Positions 44,598 to 53,647 are shown, numbered from the stretch's first letter. The stretch: DNA of 64,000 nt from Oribacterium sp. WCC10 (GCF_900113415.1 NZ_FOPH01000003.1:62001-126000); one strand, 5' to 3'. Numbers and translations are program-made. The notes: generated by a model not told the origin, from the letters alone.

Positions 44598-45833
44598 ATG
44601 GGAATGATTTCAATTAATGGCGGAGTTTGTGCCGCTTCCGGTTTTATGGCAGCTTCTACTGCTGCCGGAATAAGAAAAAAAGGTCGCGAGGATATGGCTC
44701 TTATATTTTCCAAGGAGCCATGCAATGTGGCCGGTACCTTTACATCTAATGTGGTTAAAGCTGCTCCTGTTCAGTGGGACAGAAATATAGTAGACAAAGG
44801 AATCGGAGTTCATGCAGTGGTCATCAATTCCGGTATAGCCAATGCCTGCACCGGCAAAGAAGGCATGGATGCATGCAAAGCCGAGGCCCTCGCAACAAGT
44901 GAGCAGTTTGGCGGAGCATTTACAGAAGAGTCAGTACTCGTTGCTTCAACAGGTGTTATCGGAGTACAGCTTCCGGTTGACAGGATGAAGGATGCGATCA
45001 CAGAGATGGTTCCGAAGCTTGAAGCAAGCGAAGCCAATGCAACACTTGCTAGTAAGGCAATCATGACCACAGATACAGTCAACAAGGAATTTGCCGTAGA
45101 GTTCGAACTTGATGGCAAAAAGGTACATCTCGGTGGTATGACCAAGGGTTCAGGTATGATACACCCAAGGATGTGTACCATGCTTTGCTTCCTGACAACG
45201 GATGTTGCGATTTCAAAGAAATTACTCCAGAAGGCATTAAGCGACGATATCGTTGATACATACAATATGATATCTGTTGACGGAGATACTTCCACAAATG
45301 ATACATGTGTCATCCTTTCAAACGGTACCGCGGGTAATGCTGAGATAACCGAGGAAAATGAAGACTATAAGACCTTCTGTCAGGCGCTTCATCAGGTAAA
45401 CAGCACACTTGCCACGAGGATGGCTGCAGACGGAGAGGGGGCTTCACATCTTTTCACTGTTAAGGTTGTGAGTGCAAAGGATAAGGATGAGGCAAGAACT
45501 ATTGCGAGATCTGTAGTTTCTTCAACTCTTACAAAGACTGCAATATACGGAAGAGATGCCAACTGGGGACGTATCCTTTGTGCCATGGGTTACAGTGGTG
45601 CAGCGTTTGATCCTGAAAAGGTCAACCTCTATTTTGTTAATGATATCGGCAAGATTGAAGTTTACAGACAGGGTGTTCCTCTTGAATTTGATGAGGATTT
45701 TGCATCAGAGATATTGAGCTACAAAGAAGTTACAGCACTCATCGAGATGAATGAGGGTTCAGAAACTGCCACAGCATGGGGCTGTGATCTCACACACGAG
45801 TATGTAGACATTAATGCCGAGTATCGTTCGTAA
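44598..45833 (+). CDS. argJ: Bifunctional ornithine acetyltransferase / N-acetylglutamate synthase
   Basis: Recycles the acetyl group from acetylornithine to glutamate, and in bifunctional forms also uses acetyl-CoA. 411 residues. The self-cleavage site is TKGSGMIHPRMCTMLCF, with Thr about 194 as the nucleophile of the beta chain. The alpha-chain motif VVINSGIANACTG and C-terminal GRDANWGRILCAMGYSG are conserved. ATG 44598 (MGMISINGGV) follows GAGGCAGG; a start at 44556 would run back into the repeat and lacks a site. Because argJ recycles acetyl groups, no separate argE would be needed. argC is not in the window. Confidence 0.95.
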   Translation: MGMISINGGVCAASGFMAASTAAGIRKKGREDMALIFSKEPCNVAGTFTSNVVKAAPVQWDRNIVDKGIGVHAVVINSGIANACTGKEGMDACKAEALATSEQFGGAFTEESVLVASTGVIGVQLPVDRMKDAITEMVPKLEASEANATLASKAIMTTDTVNKEFAVEFELDGKKVHLGGMTKGSGMIHPRMCTMLCFLTTDVAISKKLLQKALSDDIVDTYNMISVDGDTSTNDTCVILSNGTAGNAEITEENEDYKTFCQALHQVNSTLATRMAADGEGASHLFTVKVVSAKDKDEARTIARSVVSSTLTKTAIYGRDANWGRILCAMGYSGAAFDPEKVNLYFVNDIGKIEVYRQGVPLEFDEDFASEILSYKEVTALIEMNEGSETATAWGCDLTHEYVDINAEYRS

Positions 45834-45852
45834 TCTGCATTACGTTTCATTT

Positions 45853-45866
45853 GTGAGTGCCAAAAG
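45853..45866 (+). repeat. Half module A between argJ and argB
   Basis: GTGAGTGCCAAAAG, one arm only, directly before the argB ribosome site. Confidence 0.55.
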
Positions 45867-45888
45867 ATAGAAGCAAGGGAGTATTAGC

Positions 45889-46773
45889 ATGGATATAGAA
45901 CAGGTGATAATGGATAAAGCCGCTACACTGGTGGAGGCGCTTCCATATATTCAGAAGTTTCAGGATAAGGTTGTTATCGTAAAGTATGGTGGTTCTGCCA
46001 TGACTGACGAGCATTTGAAGATGCAGGTAATGCAGGATGTTTCACTGCTTAAACTTGTCGGACTTAAGCCGATCCTTGTTCATGGAGGCGGCAAGGATAT
46101 ATCCAAATGGATCGGGAAGGTGGGCATGGAGCCCAAATTCATCAATGGTCTTCGTGTCACTGATGAAAACACCATGGAAATCGTTGAGATGGTACTCAAC
46201 AAGGTCAATAAATCACTTGTACAGCTGATCAATAATCTTGGCGGCAAGGCGGTAGGTATCTCCGGTAAAGACGGAAATCTGCTTAAGTGCGTAAAGAAGT
46301 ACAGCGGTGGACAGGATATTGGTTACGTAGGTGAGGTTGTAAAAGTAGATACTACCATCATCAATGATCTTTTGGAAAGGAACTTCATTCCAGTTATCTG
46401 TCCTGTAGGTTTTGATGATCACGGTCAGAGCTACAATGTCAATGCAGATGATGCTGCCTGTGCCATAGCGGCAGCCATGCATGCGGAGAAGCTTGCTTAT
46501 CTTACCGATGTTGAAGGTGTTTATAAGGATTTTGAGGATAAGGATTCTCTTATTCACACACTTGATCTTGATGAAGCACAGAAGATGATTGAATCCGGAA
46601 TCCTTGGAGGAGGAATGCTTCCAAAGCTTCAGAACTGTATCGATGCAATGAAGAAAGGTGTTAATCAGGTTCATATCCTTGACGGAAGAGTTGCTCACTG
46701 CCTGCTTCTTGAGATTTTTACAAATCAGGGAATCGGAACCATGATCGAGAAGTCTATAGATAAGCATTTTTGA
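45889..46773 (+). CDS. argB: Acetylglutamate kinase
   Basis: Phosphorylates N-acetylglutamate, the second step of arginine synthesis and often the feedback-controlled one. 294 residues. [16 protein letters not shown] (ATP lysine) is at about 27-42, [18 protein letters not shown] (substrate loop) at about 64-81, and a C-terminal [32 protein letters not shown]. The extended N-terminal helix ([21 protein letters not shown]) is typical of the hexameric, arginine-inhibited class. It lies between argJ and argD with gaps of about 55 and 107 bases, each holding a repeat. Confidence 0.96.
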   Translation: MDIEQVIMDKAATLVEALPYIQKFQDKVVIVKYGGSAMTDEHLKMQVMQDVSLLKLVGLKPILVHGGGKDISKWIGKVGMEPKFINGLRVTDENTMEIVEMVLNKVNKSLVQLINNLGGKAVGISGKDGNLLKCVKKYSGGQDIGYVGEVVKVDTTIINDLLERNFIPVICPVGFDDHGQSYNVNADDAACAIAAAMHAEKLAYLTDVEGVYKDFEDKDSLIHTLDLDEAQKMIESGILGGGMLPKLQNCIDAMKKGVNQVHILDGRVAHCLLLEIFTNQGIGTMIEKSIDKHF

Positions 46774-46810
46774 TGAGTCTATATAAGTAATGCTATCAAG
46801 ACAGTCAAGA

Positions 46811-46855
46811 ATGATGCGCGGCACATACACATCCGTGTGCAATGTGTTGCTGATG
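46811..46855 (+). repeat. Module C hairpin core between argB and argD (inverted)
   Basis: GCACATACACATCCGTGTGC, followed by AATGTGTTGCTG. In reverse complement this is CAGCAACACATTGCACACGG, matching the segment at 57243-57267. Confidence 0.6.
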
Positions 46856-46880
46856 TTGGATAAATCGGGGGAAGCGACTA

Positions 46881-48119
46881 ATGAAATTTATGGATGATTC
46901 TATTGTGAAAGGGAACATTGTCAATGACCGTCTCTTAAATGAAGGAGAAAAGGTATTTTATAAGACCTACAACAGATTTCCTGTGGTTTTTGACCATGCT
47001 GAAGGCGTATACATTTATGATGTAGGAGATAAGAAATATCTTGATTTTGGTGCAGGTATTTCTGTTTGCGGATTGGGTTACGGCAATGATCTTGTTAACT
47101 ATGCATTGAAATCTCAGATAGAAAAGGGGCTTTTACATACATCCAATCTGTTCTACAACGAGCCTGCCATAGAAGCTGCGGAAAAGCTTACGACCATGAC
47201 AGGTATGGATAAGGTATTCTTTACCAATTCCGGCACTGAAGCCATAGAGGGTGCTCTTAAGATAGCACGTCGGTATAATTTCAATAAAGGCAAGAAGAAT
47301 TCAGAGATCATAGCCATGCAGGGATCATTCCACGGAAGAAGTATGGGAGCCCTCAGTGTTACTGGAAAGGATCATTATCGTGAGCCTTTTGAACCTCTTG
47401 TAGGTGGCGTGAAGTTTGCCACATACAATGATCTGGATTCGGTAAAGGCGCTTGTTAATGAAAACACCGGTGCTATCATCCTTGAAACTTTCCAGGGCGA
47501 GGGCGGAATATATCCTGCAACAGAAGAGTTCCTGAAGGGGGTAAGACAGATCTGCGATGATAATGATCTCATCCTTATATTTGATGAGATTCAGTGCGGT
47601 ATGGGACGTACCGGTTATCTTTTTGCATGGCAGGAGTATGATGTAAAGCCTGATGTTATGACAGTGGCAAAGGCTCTTGGCAATGGTGTTCCTATAGGAG
47701 CATTTCTCGCATCGGGTAAGGCAAGTGATGCCATGAAGCCGGGAGATCACGGCTCGACCTATGGAGGAAATCCGTTGGTTTGCGCAGTGGCTTCAGCTGT
47801 TCTTGATGTGTTTAAAGAGGCTGATATTCCCGGACATGCGAAGACCATGGGAGAATATCTTTGGAAGGCACTTGATGAGATAAAGGAAAAGTATCCTGAG
47901 AAGATCGTGGATCACAGAGGTAAAGGTCTTATTCAGGGACTGGAATTTGCTCCGGACGTTAAGATTTCTGATGTGGTAAGCAAGGCACTTCTTGATAAGA
48001 AACTTATATTGATTTCTGCAGAGCACAACACTATCCGTTTTGTTCCGCCTCTTGTTATAGAGCGTGAGCATGTGGCAGAGATGAAGGAAAAGTTTATGGA
48101 AGTTCTTGATGAAATTTGA
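46881..48119 (+). CDS. argD: Acetylornithine aminotransferase
   Basis: A class III PLP transaminase making N-acetylornithine from the semialdehyde. 412 residues. FTNSGTEAIEGALKIARRY (phosphate loop), SFHGRSMGALSVTG, LIFDEIQCGMGRTGYLFAWQ (PLP Asp) and the Schiff-base lysine in TVAKALGNGVPIGAF (about residue 264). GGGGGAAG lies upstream of the ATG; a second ATG nine bases on is possible. It is the last gene of the arg cluster, ending in a perfect palindromic terminator. Confidence 0.95.
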   Translation: MKFMDDSIVKGNIVNDRLLNEGEKVFYKTYNRFPVVFDHAEGVYIYDVGDKKYLDFGAGISVCGLGYGNDLVNYALKSQIEKGLLHTSNLFYNEPAIEAAEKLTTMTGMDKVFFTNSGTEAIEGALKIARRYNFNKGKKNSEIIAMQGSFHGRSMGALSVTGKDHYREPFEPLVGGVKFATYNDLDSVKALVNENTGAIILETFQGEGGIYPATEEFLKGVRQICDDNDLILIFDEIQCGMGRTGYLFAWQEYDVKPDVMTVAKALGNGVPIGAFLASGKASDAMKPGDHGSTYGGNPLVCAVASAVLDVFKEADIPGHAKTMGEYLWKALDEIKEKYPEKIVDHRGKGLIQGLEFAPDVKISDVVSKALLDKKLILISAEHNTIRFVPPLVIEREHVAEMKEKFMEVLDEI

Positions 48120-48149
48120 TAAACCGGAGATTGTTTTTTTCTGATTCGT

Positions 48150-48187
48150 ACCAAAGGGCGTCCATTTTAAAATGGACGCCCTTTGGT
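48150..48187. terminator. Perfect 38-bp palindrome between convergent argD and coaBC
   Basis: Each half is 19 bases (ACCAAAGGGCGTCCATTTT and its exact complement) with no loop-forming spacer. T-rich sequence follows on the plus strand (GCTTTTC). The TTTTAAAATGGAC core recurs at 6151-6158 and around. Confidence 0.8.
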
Positions 48188-48221
48188 GCTTTTCAAAAAT
48201 AATTCATGGGCAGGGTTAAAC

Positions 48222-49448
48222 TTATACTAATTGTTCACTGCCGTTTTCATCTTTTTTTAATTTCAGTATTTCGTCCAAAAGCCGGTTTGCGGCATCCCAC
48301 TTTGACATAAGAGGAAGTTCGGTTTCGGAATCCTTTGATATAAGTGTCAGTACATTGGTGTCACCCTGAAACCCTGCGCCGTCAACCTTTACATTGTTTG
48401 CTGCGATAAGATCAAGATTTTTCTTTTCCAGCTTTTTTCGTGAATTCTCAAGCATATTCTCAGTTTCCATGGAGAAACCACAGAGGAACTGACCTTCTTT
48501 CTTATGTTCACCAAGATATTTGAGTATATCTTTTGTTCTTTCAAGAGGAAGGCTCAGATCAGAGCCGTCATCCTTTTTCTTGATTTTATTGTCTGAGATT
48601 GTGGCAGGTCTGTAATCCGCTACGGCTGCAGCTTTTATGATGATATCCGATTCGCTCTGTCGTCCGGTTATCTCACGGTACATGTCTTCAGCACTTCTGA
48701 TATTTACGATATTGACACCGGCAGGGGCAGAAAGTTCCACAGGACCGCTTACGAGAGTTACCTCGGCACCGCGGCATGCGGCAGCGGAAGCAATGCTGTA
48801 TCCCATCTTTCCGGAGGAACGATTTGTGATGAAGCGAACAGGGTCAAGATCCTCGCAGGTAGGTCCTGCACTTACAAGAAGCTTTAGTCCTGTCATGTCC
48901 TTTTCGTGGGCACAGGAATTAACGACCATGTCAACTATGGTTTCAGGACTTGCAAGCTTTCCTGAACCGTTATATCCGCATGCAAGATGACCGCTTTCGG
49001 GTTCTATCATAGTGAATCCATAATGTTTAAGCTTAGTGATGTTGTCCTGTACTATAGGGTTCTCCCACATATGTGTATTCATGGCGGGAGCTATAAGTTT
49101 TGGGCAACGGCAGGCAAGGAGAGTGGTTGAAAGCATATCATCAGCTATGCCGTTTGCGAGTTTTCCTATGATATTGGCAGTTGCCGGAGCGATGATAACA
49201 CAATCCGCCTTATCCGCAAGAGCTATATGTTCAACCTCAAAAGGGTGATTTCTGTCAAATGTATCTGTAGTCACTTTATTGTGGCTTAGAGCTTCAAAGG
49301 TGTTCGGTGTAATGAAGTTTAATGCATGCTCTGTCATGATGACATCAACATTGGCATGAAGTTTTACAAGTCGGGAGCAAATGTCTGCAGCTTTGTAAGC
49401 GGCTATGCCACCTGTTACTCCCAGTAATATATTCTTTCCTTTTAGCAT
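48222..49448 (-). CDS. coaBC: Bifunctional phosphopantothenoylcysteine decarboxylase / phosphopantothenate-cysteine ligase
   Basis: Carries out two consecutive steps of coenzyme A synthesis. The N-terminal flavin-dependent decarboxylase (about 1-180) shows GVTGGIAAYKAADICSRL, the active-site PAMNTHMWENP and HLACGYNGSGKL. The C-terminal CTP-dependent ligase has VSAGPTCEDLDPVRFITNRSSGKMGYSIA and IKAAAVADYRP. I chose the second methionine (49448, MLKGKNI) because GGAG lies 8-11 bases before it; the first (49460) has no site, and 408 residues is the normal length. It follows coaX on the same strand. Confidence 0.95.
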   Translation of the reverse strand: MLKGKNILLGVTGGIAAYKAADICSRLVKLHANVDVIMTEHALNFITPNTFEALSHNKVTTDTFDRNHPFEVEHIALADKADCVIIAPATANIIGKLANGIADDMLSTTLLACRCPKLIAPAMNTHMWENPIVQDNITKLKHYGFTMIEPESGHLACGYNGSGKLASPETIVDMVVNSCAHEKDMTGLKLLVSAGPTCEDLDPVRFITNRSSGKMGYSIASAAACRGAEVTLVSGPVELSAPAGVNIVNIRSAEDMYREITGRQSESDIIIKAAAVADYRPATISDNKIKKKDDGSDLSLPLERTKDILKYLGEHKKEGQFLCGFSMETENMLENSRKKLEKKNLDLIAANNVKVDGAGFQGDTNVLTLISKDSETELPLMSKWDAANRLLDEILKLKKDENGSEQLV

Positions 49449-49551
49449 TTTGTTCTCCATTTATGTAAAAATCTTATGTAAGTCACGAAAGAATCGTCAC
49501 GGATTCGCCAAACTGAATCGTTGTGTTAAAATACCGTGTTATTTGTGTTCT

Positions 49552-49613
49552 GGCGGGTCATAAAGTACCAAATAAACGTGCAAGCACATGATTTGTACTT
49601 TTGACCCTTACAT
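49552..49613 (-). repeat. Module B repeat between coaX and coaBC
   Basis: On the plus strand it opens GGCGGGTCATAAAGTACC and closes TTTTGACCCTTACATC, around ACGTGCAAGCAC. On the minus (transcribed) strand it is in the same orientation as the module after serA at 15474. Confidence 0.8.
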
Positions 49614-49633
49614 CATCATAATATTCAAACTGT

Positions 49634-50410
49634 TCAACTGTTTGACTTTTTATAAAGGATCTCAAGTCCGTTCAGCAGAAGGTCAGGTTCGAAATGTGCC
49701 TGATGCTTCATCCATGGAAGTACAAGTTTGCTGAGACCGCCTGTAAGTACCAGCGGAAGTTCATCAGCTGAAAGACCCATTTCTTCAGCCACACGCTGGT
49801 GAATACCATCTATCATTGCCGCAGTGCCAATGACTACACCATTAATCATACATGAAACTGTATCATCGCCCAAAAGTTTTTCCGGTGCGTCTGCCATGAG
49901 TTCAGGGAGCTGAGCTGTCTTTTCGGCTTCTGCATCAAGGCTGAGCTGTACTCCCGGTGAAATCATTCCACCGATAAAGTATCCTTCAGAGTCAAGAGTT
50001 GACATAGTGGTGCAGGTGCCCAGGTCGTAGATCATAAGCGGTGAGCCGTATTTTTCTCTTGCGGCAAGCATATCAACCATCCTGTCCATTCCAAGTAAGG
50101 ACATATCGTAGTTCCTGACAGGAATATCTACATTGTTTTTGTTTGCTATAATCGGCTTTTTGCCTGTGAGACGTTTGATGGCCGATACCAGTATGGGATT
50201 AATATCCGGGACAACGGAGGAAATGATGGCTCCGTCGATGGCATTGCTGGAAATTGAATTTTCATAAAATATGGTTTTAAGTTCATTCATGAAGCTGAGC
50301 TGATCCCATTTACGTCTTGTCTCTGCTCTGTCCTGAAAAAGCTTAACTCCGTTTTCAAAAAGTCCGATAACGATGTTTGAATTGCCAACATCTATCAAAA
50401 GTATTTTCAT
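49634..50410 (-). CDS. coaX: Type III pantothenate kinase
   Basis: Phosphorylates pantothenate, the committed step to CoA; type III enzymes are not feedback-inhibited by CoA and need a monovalent cation. 258 residues, ASKHA fold. LLIDVGNSNIVIGLFENG is the phosphate-1 loop. The pantothenate-binding GMDRMVDMLAAREKYG and the catalytic region MIYDLGTCTTMSTLDSEGYFIGGMISPG are complete, and LVLTGGLSKLV is the adenosine motif. It lies between panT and coaBC on the minus strand, a compact CoA supply cluster. Confidence 0.95.
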   Translation of the reverse strand: MKILLIDVGNSNIVIGLFENGVKLFQDRAETRRKWDQLSFMNELKTIFYENSISSNAIDGAIISSVVPDINPILVSAIKRLTGKKPIIANKNNVDIPVRNYDMSLLGMDRMVDMLAAREKYGSPLMIYDLGTCTTMSTLDSEGYFIGGMISPGVQLSLDAEAEKTAQLPELMADAPEKLLGDDTVSCMINGVVIGTAAMIDGIHQRVAEEMGLSADELPLVLTGGLSKLVLPWMKHQAHFEPDLLLNGLEILYKKSNS

Positions 50411-50432
50411 ATTAAAACCGTTTTATAGTGTG

Positions 50433-50540
50433 CAGCACGCACCATTTTGTGTTATGAGACGGGAATTGGTTCGTATTCCTTTGAACCACTCAAAACCGTT
50501 TGATTCTTCAATCAAAAATCAAAGGCAACAGTGCTGCTGA
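50433..50540 (-). repeat. Module C upstream half, between panT and coaX
   Basis: Read on the minus strand it has CAGCAGCACTGTTGCCTTTG, a GATTTTTGATTGAAG hairpin half, then GGTTTTGAGTGGTTCAAAGG. This matches the first half of the 19451-19590 element. It ends near GTGCGTGCTGCACAC, close to the coaX start. Confidence 0.7.
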
Positions 50541-50567
50541 TATCTGCAATAAATATTTAAATAAGAA

Positions 50568-50606
50568 AATGCCGGTCAAAACATAGTGTCTGACCGGCAT
50601 TATATA
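50568..50606 (-). terminator. Terminator after panT
   Basis: AATGCCGGTCA and TGACCGGCATT around a 12-base loop. Confidence 0.8.
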
Positions 50607-50611
50607 TTATA

Positions 50612-51292
50612 TTACTTTGTTACTATACGAGCTTTGATAAGCGCTGTCACAATAACAGGAACTATAACAGCAGCCACAAGCATCTCAGGAACACCGTTTG
50701 TAAATACAATACCGAGTATAACACCGAGAACCTTATCAACAGGGATGCCGTTTGCTGTAGCATAAGCATTCTTGAAGATGACAAAGATTGAACCCATGAC
50801 AAGGCTTGTATTGGTTAAAGCACCAAGTGCACCGCAGGCTGCAAGTAAAACAAAACGTACCGCATCATTCATCTTAGGAAGTACTTTCTTGACTGCCATG
50901 TAAAGAAGAAATGGTGTAACGCCTACAAGCATACGTGGTACAAAACAGATAAACAAAGCCCATGGTGAACCGTGTGAAAGACCCGGAACAGGAACTGTAG
51001 GTGTAAATGCAAAGGATAAGATACTCGGAGTCATGATGTTCTTAAAGAGACTTGTTGCTCCGAAAAGAAATCCGAGAAATGCACCTTTCTTTGGTCCGAG
51101 GACGATAGCACCTATGATAACCGGTACATGTAAAATGGTAGCTTTGATAAGTGGCAGATCGATGATTCCAAATGGGGTAAATGCCATGATCAGAACTATA
51201 GCTGTAAACATAGCCATGATCGAAAGGTCACGTACCTGGCTTGACACACCGATGCCGGATGCTGAAGTGGTTGTTGAAACATTATTATTCAT
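50612..51292 (-). CDS. panT: ECF transporter substrate-binding (S) component, probably pantothenate-specific
   Basis: A 226-residue membrane protein with about six hydrophobic segments. RDLSIMAMFTAIVLIMAF and the GAIVLGPKKGAFLGFLFGATSLFKN segment fit S components of energy-coupling-factor importers, including the small-residue-rich helix I used to dock on the EcfT protein. Direct neighbourhood with coaX and coaBC points to pantothenate. The shared EcfA/EcfT module is not in the window. AGGAGG precedes the start on the minus strand. The symbol rests on context. Confidence 0.85.
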   Translation of the reverse strand: MNNNVSTTTSASGIGVSSQVRDLSIMAMFTAIVLIMAFTPFGIIDLPLIKATILHVPVIIGAIVLGPKKGAFLGFLFGATSLFKNIMTPSILSFAFTPTVPVPGLSHGSPWALFICFVPRMLVGVTPFLLYMAVKKVLPKMNDAVRFVLLAACGALGALTNTSLVMGSIFVIFKNAYATANGIPVDKVLGVILGIVFTNGVPEMLVAAVIVPVIVTALIKARIVTK

Positions 51293-51379
51293 ATTTTCCT
51301 CCTGCTGCGGTCTTTGTCTTACGAGGCCTTCTCTATACGACTATCGTACAGAGTCCTCTGCGAAGTATCGCGCAGCTTC

Positions 51380-51408
51380 ATTATGTCATTTGTTGTCTTT
51401 GTATGCAA
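51380..51408 (-). promoter_or_regulatory. Promoter of the panT transcript
   Basis: Minus strand TTGCAT, 17 bp, CATAAT. The leader (about 51293-51373) contains a CTCTGTACGA/TCGTATAGAG hairpin. From 51409 to 51643 there is nothing else but A+T-rich sequence. Confidence 0.6.
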
Positions 51409-51643
51409 TATCCCTAATGATTTTTTTAGAATACAAATGAAGAGTTAATAAAATGTTTATATTGAGAAAATATGATGGAGGTTGTCTGAACTCATGCTTA
51501 ATCAGTTGATTTAATGTATTAATACTGTGATACATCTGTGACATTATGGGTGATATATTTACTGTCGGAACAAAAATTCCTAAAAAATTAAGAAATATTG
51601 TAATTTCAAAGTATACTTGTATGTTATTATGGAGGGGCAATCG

Positions 51644-51865
51644 ATGAATGTAAGAGAAATTAGAAATCCGGTCAGATTTTTCTCAATCGTTGATAGATGT
51701 AAGGGAGATATAGAACTCATATCCGGAGCAGGTGATTGTATCAACTTAAGGAGTAAGGTTACTCAGATGTATACACTTGCAAGGATATTTAATCATGGAT
51801 ATGTCAGAGATCTGGAGCTTTCGATATCGGATCCTTCAGACAGAGAGCTGTTTAAGGCTTTGTGA
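51644..51865 (+). CDS. HPr/Crh-like small protein without the catalytic histidine
   Basis: A 73-residue protein that follows the HPr fold pattern by eye. The region around residues 34-44 (INLRSKVTQMY) matches the HPr Ser-46 segment (VNLKSIMGVM), keeping the serine (Ser 37 here). Where HPr has the phosphocarrier histidine (IHARP), this protein reads EIRNPV, so His is missing. Bacillus Crh has the same combination and is a regulatory partner in catabolite repression, not a sugar phosphocarrier. ATG 51644 follows GGAGGGG. A terminator and a diguanylate cyclase gene follow. Confidence 0.7.
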   Translation: MNVREIRNPVRFFSIVDRCKGDIELISGAGDCINLRSKVTQMYTLARIFNHGYVRDLELSISDPSDRELFKAL

Positions 51866-51957
51866 TGTGATGCATCCCGGCGCGCGAACATCCGGGTTAA
51901 GGTATCAGTATCAATGGTATGTTCTTTTGAAACTCAAATCATATATATAGTATTTTG

Positions 51958-51987
51958 GCCCATTCATTTTTTGAATGGGCATTTTTT
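51958..51987 (+). terminator. Terminator directly before the GGDEF gene's ribosome site
   Basis: GCCCATTCA pairs with TGAATGGGC, then six T (51982-51987). The AGGAG used by the next gene begins on the very next base (51988). Confidence 0.85.
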
Positions 51988-51999
51988 AGGAGATAGTTT

Positions 52000-53127
52000 T
52001 TGTTTATCGATATACTGAAATTCATAATTCATATAATAAAGTATGCCAATGTCTGGTGTTTACTGGCTATTATTGACTCAATATTTGTGATTATGAGTAC
52101 AAAAGAAAATCATATAGTGAACAGAGCCGTGAAAACTGCAGTATACAGAACAGGAGGTCTGATCATATTTGCTTCCATAGCGGATATGATCGGCTACTAT
52201 TTTTATGGTTTGAGTGATTTCAGATACCTTGTTTTTCTAGTATATACTGTGATTTACACAGTCCCAATGCTGGTTCCGATAGTTTACAGTGATTCAGTTG
52301 AATCAGGTTTTTTGAAAACAAGACACGGACATATTGTACTTCTGATTGTTTTTATGTATGTCGTCAGCATGTTTATAAATCTGTTTATACCTGTATATTT
52401 CACTATTGATGAAGGCTGCAAATATGTACAGGGTCAGTTCTGGTATCTCAGGTCAATGATTATGGCATTGATATATTTTGCTGCATTTGCCGAGATCATC
52501 AGGAAAAAATATATTTTATCCATGGGGGAGATAAAGACAGTAAACCATGTGATCATTCTTTTTATAGTGGGTGTTATATATACCGATATTTTTTATTCGG
52601 GGCAGATCATAGAGATGATCATGGCGGCAGGATTCTCATTTATCACAAGTATGTTCAATAACCTGGAGATGAAAACAGATCCTGTAACGGGCCTTGCCAA
52701 TCGTGTTCTTTATACCAAGGATGCGTTTAAATACGAGAATGCAGGTTCACTGGTTGTGGTAAGCATCGATGTAAATGATCTTAAAAAAATCAATGACAGA
52801 CTTGGCCATGCCGTGGGGGATGCATATTTAAGAGCCAGTGCACTGACATACAACAAGTATCTCAGGAAATACGGAAAGATTTACAGAATAGGTGGCGATG
52901 AATTTGTGTTCCTCGGAGAGAATCATGATGCAGTAAAAGAAGTAATGGAAAAGCTTGATGGTATGAAAAAAACAGACGAGGAGTTTGGAAACTTTGACCT
53001 GTCGGCGGCTTATGGGATTCTGGTGAAGAAATCTGATGAATCTGTTTTTGATGCTGTCAACAAAGCGGATATACTGATGTACCGGTGTAAGCGGAGAATG
53101 AAGAAAGATACTATAGGAAAACAATGA
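52000..53127 (+). CDS. Membrane-bound diguanylate cyclase (GGDEF)
   Basis: Predicted to make the second messenger cyclic di-GMP. 375 residues. Six or so transmembrane segments in 1-220 form an uncharacterised sensor. The GGDEF domain covers about 225-370, with DPVTGLANR, SIDVNDLKKINDRLGHAVGD and the active-site RIGGDEF (GGDEF at 298-302). No RxxD inhibitory site stands five residues before it (YGKI instead), so product inhibition may be absent. Start TTG 52000 has AGGAG at 51988-51992. No EAL domain or PilZ receptor gene is nearby. Confidence 0.88.
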   Translation: MFIDILKFIIHIIKYANVWCLLAIIDSIFVIMSTKENHIVNRAVKTAVYRTGGLIIFASIADMIGYYFYGLSDFRYLVFLVYTVIYTVPMLVPIVYSDSVESGFLKTRHGHIVLLIVFMYVVSMFINLFIPVYFTIDEGCKYVQGQFWYLRSMIMALIYFAAFAEIIRKKYILSMGEIKTVNHVIILFIVGVIYTDIFYSGQIIEMIMAAGFSFITSMFNNLEMKTDPVTGLANRVLYTKDAFKYENAGSLVVVSIDVNDLKKINDRLGHAVGDAYLRASALTYNKYLRKYGKIYRIGGDEFVFLGENHDAVKEVMEKLDGMKKTDEEFGNFDLSAAYGILVKKSDESVFDAVNKADILMYRCKRRMKKDTIGKQ

Positions 53128-53214
53128 TTTCATCGTTATTTACACTTATAACTTTTTGTGATTTATGCATGAATTTATTTCATGGATTTTGTGCAATTAA
53201 TTTTAAGTTTATTG

Positions 53215-53243
53215 TTTACATTTTTGATAATTGAATATATCAT
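53215..53243 (+). promoter_or_regulatory. Promoter of the riboflavin operon
   Basis: TTTACA (53215-53220), 17 bp, TATCAT (53238-53243), about 60 bases before the riboswitch. Confidence 0.6.
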
Positions 53244-53303
53244 ACTGATAACAAAAAGAAATTTTCTCACAGAATTCAATCTGAGAGTATGATTTCATAT
53301 ATA

Positions 53304-53410
53304 GATCTTCAGGGAAGGTGAAATTCCTTATCGGCGGTATAGCCCGCGAGCCTTTTGGCATGATCCGGTTTGATTCCGGGGCCGACAGTAAAGTCTGGAT
53401 GAAAGAAGAT
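53304..53410 (+). promoter_or_regulatory. FMN riboswitch (RFN element)
   Basis: The conserved core is clear: ATCTTCAGGG start, AGGTGAAATTCC, GGCGGTATAGCCCGCGAGCC, GATCCGGTTTGATTCCGG, GCCGACAGTAAAGTCTGGAT, and the closing GAAAGAAGAT. It binds flavin mononucleotide and switches off the downstream rib genes. Confidence 0.97.
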
Positions 53411-53455
53411 GTGTGACAGATCGATGATTCGATTTTTTGCTTTTGTATGAAGCTG

Positions 53456-53490
53456 AACCCTGAAACATTATGTTTCAGGGTTTTTATTTT
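53456..53490 (+). terminator. Riboswitch-controlled terminator
   Basis: AACCCTGAAACAT and TGTTTCAGGGTT with TTTATTTT tail, 46 bases after the aptamer. It is the likely FMN-stabilised off state. Confidence 0.9.
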
Positions 53491-53581
53491 GCTTTATCGG
53501 TTAAAACATAAATCAGTAAAAAGTATCGAAACAGATACTGTCAGTATTATTTTCTATCCGGTGTCTTTCAAGGATATTTAG

Positions 53582-53647
53582 TAAACGCTGATTAAAGCGT
53601 TTCTCTGACCGGATTTTCGATGCGAAGCATCAATTTCCTTAGAATTT
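53582..53647 (+). repeat. Family D hairpin repeat, copy 2, just before ribD
   Basis: TAAACGCTGATTAAAGCGTT, CCGGATTTTCGATGCGAAGC and TTTCCTTAGAATTT. It shares about 60 bases with 41126-41195 and sits between the riboswitch terminator and the ribD ribosome site. Confidence 0.75.

Noticed and set aside
44810-45313. 167-codon open frame antisense to argJ
   Set aside because: Mirror of ArgJ codons with Ser/Thr-rich composition; argJ is certain.
46213-46842. 209-codon open frame antisense to argB
   Set aside because: Lies over the conserved kinase gene and extends into a repeat; no homology recognised.
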